The notes under the pieces are model-generated. The model saw nothing but the letters and a program-made list of their open reading frames with translations, did no database searches and was not told the DNA's origin. From Silene latifolia (taxonomy: Eukaryota > Streptophyta > Magnoliopsida > Caryophyllales > Caryophyllaceae): a DNA stretch of 64,000 nt. Where the stretch lies: assembly GCF_048544455.1 (NCBI RefSeq), contig NC_133531.1, positions 64,084,099 to 64,148,098 on the forward strand, written 5' to 3'. Positions 45,642 to 56,133 of this stretch are shown here, one piece after another. Numbering within the stretch: the stretch's first letter is position 1; each line of letters begins with the position of its first letter. The translations under genes were made by a program, and so were the position numbers.

Positions 45642-45666
45642 TGGTGGAGTCCTCCCTAAACCACCA
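45642..45666 (+). other. Post-ORF1 hairpin of element G
   Basis: TGGTGG...CCACCA stem around AGTCCTCCCTAAA, 22 bases after the pol stop codon. Shared with F and B although their ORF1 proteins differ. Confidence 0.7.
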
Positions 45667-45865
45667 CTTGTAAATATACTAACCCTCTAACTTGTATTTA
45701 TAATTTTATTGCATTTCTTTTAATGATAAGCATAAGCTCTTTTCATGAGAGTAAGAGAGAGAGGGTCACTAACGAATTTTGAATGAAGGAAGGAACCAAT
45801 TTTCAAGTTTGGGGAAGCGTCTATGAGAGGAAAGGAAGTCAAAGGAAGAATTCACAGCTTGAACA

Positions 45866-46366
45866 CGTGCGTGTTCCCTGGAATCCGGCCGTCTTGCTGG
45901 AATCCGGGCATCCTAAGAAGAATCCGTCCGTCCTGCTAAGCTGAGAATTTGAAGATTTTGGGACTGAAGAAGAATCCGAGCGTCTCGAAGGAAAGACGCT
46001 CGTCCTGAAGAATCCGGCCGGCTTTGCGGAAAGACGCCCGTCTTTCTACCTGTGCATTTCAAGAAAAATCCCTGGAAAGGAATCCGCCCGTCTTCAGAAG
46101 ATAACGCCCGTCCCGATAAGAAAGAATCCGAGCAGCTTAGGCTCGGGACGCCCGTCTTTGTGGCGTCGTATTTTTGGAAAGTTAGATGTGACAGAATCCG
46201 GGCGTCTTACCCAGAATCCACCCGTCCCGAGAAGCCTGAATCCGAGCGTCTTCTGCTCGAATCCGCTCGTCTTCCCGCGGTGATTTGACCCGTCTTTTCT
46301 TAATTAAATTACACCCCACCACACATTTAGTGACACATCACTCTTCCTTCCACTTGCATTATAAAA
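45866..46366 (+). promoter_or_regulatory. Internal promoter of element G: long dyad array plus TATA before ORF2
   Basis: CG-N2-CG cores start at 45866, 45886, 45905 (degenerate), 45925; 45976, 45997, 46015, 46035; 46085, 46105, 46129, 46149; 46199, 46219 (degenerate), 46243, 46264. They form four quartets about 50 bp apart; the last two have 20-24-20/21 spacing. TATAAAA is at 46360-46366, about 160 bp before the ORF2 ATG. Confidence 0.82.
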
Positions 46367-46524
46367 CCCACCTCCTTATGACTCCCAAGCATATCCAAAT
46401 CACTCTTAAACCCCACAAAATCAAAAAGCCCCAATTTTCTAGGGTTTCCAAAGGCAACACTCAATCAACAAGGAGCATCTTTATTCCTTCACAAATCAAA
46501 AGAATCCAGCTCAATAATCAAGGA

Positions 46525-48065
46525 ATGGCACCAAGGAGATCCTCTTTTAGGAATAGGAGGAGACCAAGGATGAGGGGAAGTTCTTCCACCTCCCATGTCA
46601 ACACATTAAGAAGGGAGCATGAAGAGATTGTAGATCTTACAAGGCTTGATGACTTCTCAAATGTGGAATTTGTCAATGATGTGCAAAGATTAGTCTTCCA
46701 CGGGCTTCTAAGTAAGAACATTCTCCCTACTAAATTTTTATGTCATGATACCTTGAGAAAACTTGGGATTTATCACCAAGTGGAAGCTCTCTTTGAAGTA
46801 TTTGGTCTCTCCACCCTTTTCCACATGTATGAGCAAACTTATCGATCTCTTGTGCTTGAGTTTTGAGCTTTTTGAAGATTACAACCTTGAACAAAACAAT
46901 ATGCATAGAGTTTAGGTTGGAAAATGTCCCAAGAATGATGACCCTTGTAGAATTTGCAAATGTGCTTGGACTCGATGTTACGCCTACCCGAACATCGAAG
47001 CCAAAGAAATACAGTGTTGAACCTTTGTGGAGGGCCATGACCGGTCGGGATTTCATACACAACAAGGAATGTCTCACTTTTCATATTCAAAATCCGATCT
47101 TGAGACTTACTTATCGATTCCTCTCGGGTACTCTCTTTGCTCGCCGAGATCCGGCGATCGTGAACCAATTAGACCTTGTGTTTATGGAATCCTACCTCAA
47201 TATTCAAGGAAGAAGTGTGTACCACTTCAATGCACCTCTAGTATTACTCGAGAAATGGGCAAAGTTTAGGAATGGTGATGACGACGGGATGAAACACATT
47301 GTGAATGAAGGACTCATTACTAGGCTTGCGAAGCATTTCAATCCGAGATTCAATGAGAATAATAAGTATGCTCCACTTTCGGGAAACACGAGGATAAATG
47401 AAGATCTTCTCATTCATCATCATTGGATAACCCTTGAGGGGGTCGATAAGCGGATCAAGTGGTTAACGAAAGGAAGCGATCCGATATATCTACCGATGAC
47501 CGGCCTTCCACGAATTTCCCCGAGAAGAGGACCTTTGTCTCCAATCCCTTCCTACCTCATCCCTCCAAACCCAACCCAACCAAGACAAGCACCACCACCT
47601 CAAAATCCCCAACAACAACAACAAGAGCAACAAGCCCAAGATAAGAAGATCAAAGTGCCTCCCTACCCATTTCCTTATCAACCGTATAACCATCCCAACC
47701 CCTTCATTCTTACCCGTGACGACTTTGTCACGGGAATTCTACAAGATTTGCACTTCCGCCAATACGAAAGCAACGTGGACATTTACTATGCACTCTATCC
47801 TCAATACCACGATATGGTTCAAAAGGGAAAGATTAGTGAGGAAGGAGCATTTCCCTCATGGGCTCAAATGGACCTACTCTTCCCCAATTCGGAGAGGGCA
47901 AATGAAGGGGCAAACGGGAGACAAGAGGAGGGAAGCTACAATTCTTGCGGAGGGGACACGGTGGAGCTTGAAAGTGAAGAGGACGAGTTCATGGACCCAA
48001 GTATGAGTGATGCATCAAAGGAGAAATGGGATAGCGATCTAGAAAGAGATGATGCCGATCTCTAG
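46525..48065 (+). pseudogene. Athila-type ORF2 of element G, one frameshift
   Basis: First ATG after the internal TATA; basic N-terminus MAPRRSSFRNRRRPRMRG. Family motifs: DTLRKLGIYHQVEALFEVFG, YEQTYRSLVLEF, FRLENVPRMMTLVEFANVLG, PLWRAMTGRDF, FMESYLNIQG, NEGLITRLAKHFNPRF. Then a Pro/Gln-rich segment and an acidic C-terminus (ESEEDEFMDP). A single-base deletion in a T run near 46863 shifts the frame, giving two overlapping frames (to 46866 and from 46863). About 510 residues overall. No signal peptide or membrane segment seen. Unknown function; the basic head and acidic tail suggest a nuclear or nucleic-acid-associated protein (inference). Confidence 0.88.
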
Positions 48066-50194
48066 AGGATTACTTCATAGCTAGGTGGAGCGGGCGAGAG
48101 GCACCCACCCAAGTTTAAGTGAAGTTTTCTCATCTCCTCTCTTTAATTTTCAAGTTTCACGAAAAGAAGTTTGTGTTTTGTTAACTTGTATTTTATTAAT
48201 CTTAATCATTGTTGGAGTAGTCCTAGCACCATAGAGGACTAACACCTCGGCCCCATTGAGGTGTTCTCATTTTATTGTTCCCGCTTTTAAAATCCAAAAT
48301 GACAAAATTAGTTTCATGCATTGCATCGTGTGTGCATGAACTACACCCAACCTTAGGACATTAGCAATAATGTCTAACTCGGTTTGGGGAAGTACATGCA
48401 TACACAACGGGAGGTAATCTAAATTATTCTCTCCGTCATAAACAAAAATCATGCATCATGTAGTGTAGATTACTGTAGCTTGCATTTAGTGTAGAAATCA
48501 TACATCATGTTTGCATAATTTCCCATCATTTTGGCCATTGAGGACAATGCCCATATTAGTGTGGGGATGGGGAATTCTAACTTAACTTTTATTCAAAAAT
48601 CCAAAAAAAATTGAAAAATTTCGAAAAATCATAAAAATTTGAAAATTGAAAAACCAAAAACAAGTTCTTTTCCTTTATAGTGTAGTCATGTATATATTGT
48701 ATATATTGTGTTTGTTCTATCTTTGTTCACATTGATCGACTACGTCACATCCGAGACATGAGGATATTGAAGACCGCATGGTATGATCTTTCCAATCTCC
48801 TTTTTCCTCTTTATGTTAATGACTATGTGGCTTTATTTTGATTGATGCGGTATAACAATGTGAACTTAGGACTTGCATTTAGTTTATATGTCATTTTAGT
48901 TGGTAGAATCACTTGCATTAGGATGTATATAATAGTTGCATCATGGCATATAGTTGCATTTAGATGAAATATTTTGAAAAGTGCCTAATTGAGAACTTTG
49001 ACAAGAGCAACTAAGCCATTACAAATACTTTTTCAACTTAAGACTTTGCCTACTAGAATGGTTGTAAAACACCCTAGATTGTGTCATACTAGTGTCTTTC
49101 GATCCATGACCCAAAGCCTAGTCAAGGGTTTGCATGTGAGTCACCTATTCCAACCCCGTGATGCGATGTGACTTGGTTAACTTGTCTAGGTGACCTTGAT
49201 TGACCTTGTGGTATGGCAACCCAAAAATACTTTCTATCAATAAGTTTGAAGTGCTCATTTAAAAGATTTTGTATGTGGAAACGTTTAATGCCAAGGAAAC
49301 CTCAAATGTTATGAAATGTTGAAATATTGAGAAATTTAGTTATTTTGATGGAGGCGTACCACTTCGATGTGCTTTGGAGAGGGATCCATTGAATTGGGCC
49401 CCACACGGTTGTGAATTCAACAGCCCAGAGACAGATTGACTATCACCCCGAAAAGCTATTGTCTAGAGGTTAACCGGTTGCCTAATAAGCGATTGGCGAA
49501 AGCAAAGGACATTAGCACGGAAGGGACAAACCCCATCTCTAATTTTTGAAATGTGAAAGTTGAATGAGGTCAATTTTTGAATACTAGTCATATCCACCCT
49601 TTGTTTATAACGATTAGAGCATTTCATTCCCAAAAAGCCTTTTTGTCAAGCCACTTTGTCGAGCTTGGGACGATCCATGACCTTTACTTTTGTAGAGAAC
49701 TCGAGACTTGTCATGTCATATGCTACTAGCATCATGGGGATCATCATTCTACACCATCCGATCGCTCTTGACGAATGCATTTGGAAATTGAGGACGAAAG
49801 TAGTCTAGTTTAACACCATTTGGAGGTAATTTAATGCCATCCTCTTAGCCTTAGTGATTTGTTGAACTAGTATTTGTGACGGATTATATGCTCTTAAATT
49901 TGTTCTCCTTTAGTGCCTCCGCCACTTGATGAGGAAGTGGCTATTCCTTTTATAGATGCATCCATTATTTGATTTTGTGTGATTAATGTTTGGATGTGTC
50001 GCCATTTTGGCAAGACCCACCTTGCCTTGCAAGAAGGCATCCTACCTCATGGTTGTCTTGTTGTGAGTTGAAGGGGCGGAGTGAGACCCGCTAATTGTCT
50101 CATATCGGCTATGTTATTAGGTTAGTTTAAATAATGGTCCTAGTCTTTGTCACCTCTTTACTCGGGACGAGCAAAGGTTCGGTTTGGGGATATT
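48066..50194 (+). other. 3' UTR and polypurine tract of element G
   Basis: About 2.1 kb without a gene, strongly conserved with H and (reverse strand) A and B. It ends in GGTTTGGGGATATT next to the LTR. Contains an A/T-rich block (48580-48660) and the block AGACCGCATGGTATGATC (48771). Confidence 0.85.
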
Positions 50195-50659
50195 TGATGT
50201 GACCATAATTAGCGCATATTTAGTCCCCGAATTAGCCTTGTTCCCATGCTTTTTAGTGCATATTTGGGTCATTTATTGTCTTTAGTTCTTTGTTTTGCAT
50301 ATTCTTTGAGGTTTTGTGTCCTTGGTAGGAAAGGAGTGCAAACCTTGCATTTTCATGGCAAAATGAGACTAAATTGATTGAATCAATGACCAAGCATGAA
50401 GGAGAGACAAGGTTAGAAGGCCTTTGTACATATTATAGTAGTTGGGCAATGACGCAAAAGGATCCTCGCATCCCCGAGGAAATCCCCAAGGATTTTATGA
50501 AGGAAAGGAAGAAAAGAAGAAAGAAGTGAAGCTGTCCAGCAATCCGTGCGGATTGACTGGAAGACGCCAGTCCTCCACCTCCACAATCCGGCCGTCTTCT
50601 CCTAAAGACGCCCGGGCAGCAAGCCCAGAAGACGCCCGGATTCCCTTGAAGACACCCGA
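50195..50659 (+). repeat. 3' LTR of element G, first part
   Basis: Starts TGATGTGACC. Interrupted in its dyad array by element H; flanking words CCCGA (left) and CCCGG (right) are a target duplication with one mismatch, a G-to-A change. Confidence 0.93.
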
Positions 50660-52626
50660 TGATGTGACCATTATTTGCGCACATTTAGTCCCCTAATTGA
50701 GCCTATTTTGCATACTATTATAACATTCTATGGCCATTTTATCCGTCAAAACCTTCCTATTTGCTTTTCTATCGCATTTCATATATTTTGTAGAAAAGGA
50801 GATAATAAGGCGGAAATTCCCGTCTTTCGTGCATATTTGGAAGCTTATTGATGATATTAGATGGACTAGTATGAAGAGGAGGCAAGAATGATGACCAAAG
50901 ATGTAGGAATAAAGTGTATATAGAAGGATCAAAGGGTTAAAAGTAAGAATGACGAGAGGAGAGGCATTATAAGAAGAAATCACTCGAAAACCGAACCAAG
51001 GGTTGCTCCTTTGGCTCTGAAAAAATGCTAGATGGAACGGCGTCGGAAAAACAAGTGATCTGGGCTTTTGAATCACTCCAATAGGAGTCCGGATGAGAAA
51101 ATGACGTCCGTTTTACAATCCGAGCTCAAGATACAGCTCAACCCGCTCGGGTCAAATTCAACCCGCTCGGGTTGAAGCCCAGGACGCCCATATTTCGCTC
51201 GGGACGGGCGTATTCCTGGACAGGAAACTTTCCCTTGCTACGTGAACCACAATCCGAGCGTCTTCTCCCAAATCCGCCCGGATTGCATCTCCCGAATCCG
51301 CCCGTTTTCTCCCAAATCCGCCCGGATTGCATTTTCAAAATCCGCCCGGATTCTCTTGAATCCGCTCGTCTTCTACCGACAGAATCCGCCCGTCCCGACT
51401 CCAAAACGCACGGATTCCAGTACAGCGAAATTTCGTCTTCTCCAAGCTACAAAGAAAGAAGCCCTTCCTCCGAAAAATACCGGCTCCTCCCTGCTCTAAA
51501 CTCAAAAGTGTAATTACTAAATTAGCCTTAGTTAACCCTAAATGCATCTACCTAATTTCCACTATAAATACCCCATTTGTAATAATCAAACGACACATCT
51601 TTTTAGCTAGAAAAATCCTTCCTTAGATTAGATTAGGAGTAGATTAGAATAGATTACTCTTGAATCTTTCCACAAAATTACCTATTAATCTCTCCTTAAT
51701 TATTGTTCAAGTTTATTATTCAAGTTTATTATTGGGTAATTGAAGATTATTGGGTTTATTGGGAGATTGACAACCTTCCATCAATCATCAAGTTCTTCTA
51801 TTATTCTTTGCTTTATTGTTTGGATCATCTTAAGTTGGTATAATTCCTTTACTTTTTACTCTTTATTGTTCATTCCTTCATTCCATTATCATGTTTATAC
51901 TTGTTGTGATGTTTGACACCATTAATGACATGTTTCCCAAGATAATGAGTGAGTAGTCTTTTAGCTAGGATTAGTGGGTAACTAGGGGAAACCAACATGG
52001 GATTGATTCATGCTTAATCTAATATGTTCACATGATTAAATTGCTTGCTTGTTGTGATGTCAACTTTATGCACATGTTATGTTTGATGAAATGCTAAGCC
52101 TATGAATCCTTGCATTTATCACCATCTCTTATCTACTCAACTTGACTTGTAAGATATAACCCAACTCGAGTCTTGTTAGACCATGCATAGAAGTTGAATA
52201 GGAGGAAAGTAAGTCGACTTGTAGGTGTTGTACAATCTAATCGATTCGGCTCCGGGACCCAACTCTTCCTATGAACCGTAAGACATAAACCAACTCGGTT
52301 CCTCCACAACATTAATTGCTTGCTTATAATTGTAAACATGTTTGTATGATCAACACCATGAATCCCCTATGACCCCATGATATCCTAGCACTTTTAATCA
52401 TTTGTTTACATCCTTCTTTTATTGCTTGTTTCACTTTATTGCTTTTATTAGTCTAGAACACAACAACAAACCCAACCAAATTGTGACACTAGCATAAATT
52501 GAGATATATAGACTTAGAACCCAAAGCACACCGTCCCATGGATCGACCTCGACTTACCGCTAACTAGTTATATGTTGAGTATTATAAATGTGTTTGATTA
52601 GATGAGTGACGACATCGTCCGGATCA
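50660..52626 (+). repeat. 5' LTR of element H (1967 bp)
   Basis: Starts TGATGTGACC, ends CGTCCGGATCA. Same subfamily as element A's LTR. Confidence 0.95.
51144..51570 (+). promoter_or_regulatory. LTR promoter of element H: phased dyad array plus TATA
   Basis: An upstream pair AACCCGCTCGGGT (cores 51144, 51164; 20 bp) and several others lead to a strict block of eight cores at 51255, 51275, 51299, 51319, 51343, 51363, 51387 and 51407: spacings 20, 24, 20, 24, 20, 24, 20. TATAAATA is at 51563-51570. The same array is in the 3' LTR (60262-60545, TATA 60688). Confidence 0.9.
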
Positions 52627-52629
52627 AAA

Positions 52630-52729
52630 TGGCGTCGTTGCCGGGGACGGTGTTTGTTTGATTTAGATTTCCTTTTTATTGTTATTAGTTGTGTCTTTCT
52701 TCGCCTTGGGGAAGTAAAACTCCTCAAGG
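52630..52729 (+). other. Primer-binding site (one mismatch) and leader hairpin of element H
   Basis: TGGCGTCGTTGCCGGGGA at 52630-52647 has one change from the tRNA-Asp complement. The CCTTGGGGAAG / CTCCTCAAGG hairpin is at 52704-52729. Confidence 0.9.
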
Positions 52730-52766
52730 TTTGTTCTAATTGTTTTCGAGTTGTTTGATATTTTGC

Positions 52767-54702
52767 ATGTCTAGAAGGTTACAAGGTGATCTGTTACCTT
52801 TTGACCGTGAAATCGAAAGAACCTTGACGAACAATAGGAGACTTGTTAGGAGGAATTTAAGAGGTATTGGAGAAGTTGTTCAACCCACTAGTGAGTTCGT
52901 CAATGCTTTCGCAATAGAAGGAGAGGAGAACCCATTACACAATACCCCAAAAAATCCACCTACAATGCCTAAATTCTCGTCACACTCCGTACCCACCGAG
53001 GAGAATCTACCAAATGGTACTCCTACACCGCAACATCTAACCGGAAATTTTATTGCCAAGTCCGCCTTCATCCAATTAGTTGAGAGGAGCCAATTTGGGG
53101 GGATGCCTAGTGAAGACCCTCATTCTCATATGGAAACCTTTTGCGACTATTGTGATGCAATCTCTCAAACGGGCGTGAGTCAAGACCAAATTAGAAGGGT
53201 CTTATTTCCTTTTTCTCTAATCGGCACCGCGAAGCAATGGTTGAAGGGCCTTGATAAGGCCACCCTCGGAATAGATTCTTGGAAGAAGTTGGCTCTACCC
53301 ACCGGAAAAGACTAACATGCTAAGAGCTCAAATTACGGATTTTAAGCAAAGGGATGAAGAATCTTTGTATGAAGCTTGGGAGAGGTTCAAGGGAATTTGT
53401 CGCTCATGTCCTCACCATGGACTTAGCGAATGGTTTTTGGTACAACAATTTTGGAATGGTTTATATGAAGATTCTTGGAACATTCTCAATATGGGATCAA
53501 ATGGAATGTTCACCGAAGTTGATGACAATCAAACATGGAACAAGATTGAGGAAATGGCGGTCCATAACTCACAATATAGTAGACCTCGCAAGGCTACTAG
53601 AGGAGGAAAGCATGAAGTGGACTCCGTTACTCAATAGGGTGCTCAACTTAGTGCTCACATCGACACAATCAACTTGAAGTTTGAACAAGCTATGGCTAGA
53701 CTTGAAGAAAACTCAAAATCATCAAAGCATCATGTTAATGCCATGACGGCATCCTCATCAATCCCAAGTGGGATATGTGAGAATTGTGGAACTTTGGGAC
53801 ATGACCAAGGTGAATGTAGGGGAACAAATGAACAAGTGAATGCTTTCCAAGCATACAAGAGTGGTACCCCTTATTCCAATTTTTACAATGAAAACACCAA
53901 ATTCCATCCAAATCTCTCATACAAAAGCCAAAATGTTCAAAACCCTCAAACAACATACACTCCACCACCCATGAGAAACCAAAATCAAAGACCCTTTTAC
54001 AATCAAAACCAAGGTTACCAAAATCAAAATCCATACAATCACCAAAATGACCAAGGTTTTGATGTCCAAAAAGCGGTCCTCCAAATGCAAAAGAATCAAC
54101 AAGAATTTTTCACTCAAATGCAAAAAGAGAGCCAAGCAAAGGAAACCACCATCAACAACATTCTAGCTCACACCAAGATGTTGGAAACACAATTGACTCA
54201 ACTAGCATCTTCAACCTCACAAAGACAAAAGGGGCAATTACCACCTCAAAGTAATCCCCCTAGACATGAAACGGTTAGTGCCATTCACTTGAGAAGTGGT
54301 ACAAGGTATGAAGCACCGAAGAAGCAAGTTGAGGATGAAGTTGTGGAAGCTAGTGAAAAGGAAGAAATTGTGCAAAGCTCCAAAGATGGAGAATCATCAA
54401 AAGAAAAAAGTTCAAAGAAAAATGAAGACAAGGTCAAGGAGAAGGAGGTCATTGTGATTAGACTTCCTTTTCCAAGTCGTCAAGTCAAGCCCAAATTTGA
54501 TGATCAACTTGGAAAGTTCATGGAAATTGTGAAGAATTTGGAAGTCTCAATTCCTTTCACGGAATTAATCAATCACGTGCCGGCCTATGCGAAATACATG
54601 AAAGATATCCTCACAAAAAAGAAGTCGATCCGGAAGCTTGAGACTATCGCCTTCACTAAGGTGAGTAGTGCAATACTTCAAGGAGTTCACCTCCAAAACT
54701 AA
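52767..54702 (+). pseudogene. gag of element H, frameshifted
   Basis: ATG at 52767 (MSRRLQGDLLPFDREIER). Very similar to F gag. A deletion of about 22 bp near 53296 shifts the frame inside the gag core, TAG at 53635 interrupts it, and the loss of one G near 54683 ends it before the protease. Zinc knuckle CENCGTLGHDQGEC near 53780-53820. An Asn/Gln-rich region (YNQNQGYQNQNPYNHQND) and a charged Lys/Glu linker follow. Confidence 0.92.
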
Positions 54703-55298
54703 AGGATCCGGGAAGCTTCTCAATACCGTGTACCATTGGCGACACGACGATCAACAAAGCCTTATGTGATCTAGGGGCTAGTGTGAGTGTCATGCCGTAA
54801 TCGGTGAGTAAAAGGTTGGGGATGGGAGAGCTTAAATGCACCAACATCACACTCCAAATGGCCGATAGATAAACGAAGACACCATTAGGGATATGGGAAG
54901 ATGTCCCCGTGCGATTTGGGAACTTTTTCATCTTGGTGGACTTTATCATTGTTGATATGGAGGAAGATTCCAACATTCCAATCATTCTAGGAAGACCTTT
55001 CCTACACACCGCGGGTGCGGTGATTGATGTGAAACATGGTGAGCTCACTCTAGAAGTGGGAGATGAAAGCATAACTTTTAATCTTGACAAGACTATGAGA
55101 GCTTCTCGTTTGCATGAACCATGTTTCATGATTGATCATTATAGCCGAAAGGATGAAAGGAAGAAATCGGAACTCCAATGGAAGAAGAAAATTGAAGATG
55201 CTCCATTCAAAGAGCAAGTGAATTGTGACAAGGAGAGCTTGCAAAGCTCATGTTTGAGAGAAGTGAGGGAGGGACAAACAATTTCAATTGATGTGTAG
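54703..55298 (+). pseudogene. Protease of element H
   Basis: Follows gag after a frameshift: [20 protein letters not shown] (active-site Asp), then GRPFLHTAGAVIDVKHGELT. In-frame TAAs occur near 54799 and 54869. It ends QTISIDV at 55298, well before the C-terminal extension present in F. Directly after it comes non-coding DNA and the ORF2 promoter; no RT is present. Confidence 0.88.
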
Positions 55299-55457
55299 TG
55301 CTCTAGCTTAGTGTGGGGATGACAATTGCCTAGGCTATCCATGCCTTAGTAGTGGCCCCACAATGAAGAACACAAGATTTGAAGAAAGAATAGAAGAATG
55401 GTAAGGGATATGCATTGTGCACGGATGGAACTGAATCCGGGTACAAGGGGTTGAATC
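55299..55457 (+). other. Short spacer after the protease of H
   Basis: Non-coding. The post-ORF1 TGGTGG/CCACCA hairpin of F, G and B is not present; a weaker GTGGGG...CCCCAC pairing (about 55312-55362) may take its place. Confidence 0.45.
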
Positions 55458-55835
55458 CGAACGGATTCCAGAGAATCCGCCCGTCTTGATAATCCGAGCG
55501 CATCTTGGGTCGAAGACGCACGACTTTATAAGCTGAGATTTTGGAAGATTTTTGACTGTAAGAGAATCCGGGCGTCTTGGAATATAATCCGTCCGTCCTG
55601 GACTGAAGACGCCCGTCTTCTCTGCTGAGGAAAACAAGAAAAATTTCCTGGACTGAAATCCGTCCGTCTTCAGGCAAATCCGCCCGTCCCGCATCAAGAA
55701 AATCCGAGCGTCTTCTTATGAATCCGCCCGTCTTTAGGCGAGTTTCATAAAACCCAGAAAGAGCAGAATCCGCACGGATTGGGCAGAATCCGCACGGATT
55801 GCCCCTGCAGTTCGAAATTTTCGGTCTTTATAAAA
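55458..55835 (+). promoter_or_regulatory. Internal promoter of element H: dyad array plus TATA before ORF2
   Basis: Cores start at 55458, 55478, 55495, 55517; 55569, 55590, 55610; 55661, 55681, 55705, 55725 (20, 24, 20); 55771, 55791 (20). TATAAAA is at 55829-55835, 300 bp before the ORF2 ATG. A CATT microsatellite (about 55851-55870) lies in the leader. Confidence 0.82.
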
Positions 55836-56133
55836 TCCCTCCCACCTTCCTTCATTCATTCATTCATTCATAAACACTACCCACAACATCAAAACCCTCA
55901 TCCTCTCCATCACAAAAACAAAATCCCTCAACAACATTCACCAAAAACAAATCAAATCATCCTTCTAACAACAAATCAATCACTCCTTCTTCAATAAAAA
56001 TCAAAACCAAGCACAAAATCTTCAACCTTTGAGTCGATTTTTGATTTCATAAAGGCAAAGCCTTTCACCTTTAAATCGATTTGGGTACACTACAAATTGA
56101 AAATTTTTCATTCTTTTCTTGGTTAGTTCATCT

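Noticed and set aside
48267-48452. Small frames in the 3' UTRs (also 58098-58337, 59466-59675)
   Set aside because: Short, AT-rich, not conserved as protein between copies.
55851-55870. CATT microsatellite
   Set aside because: Short simple repeat in the ORF2 leader; no further structure.
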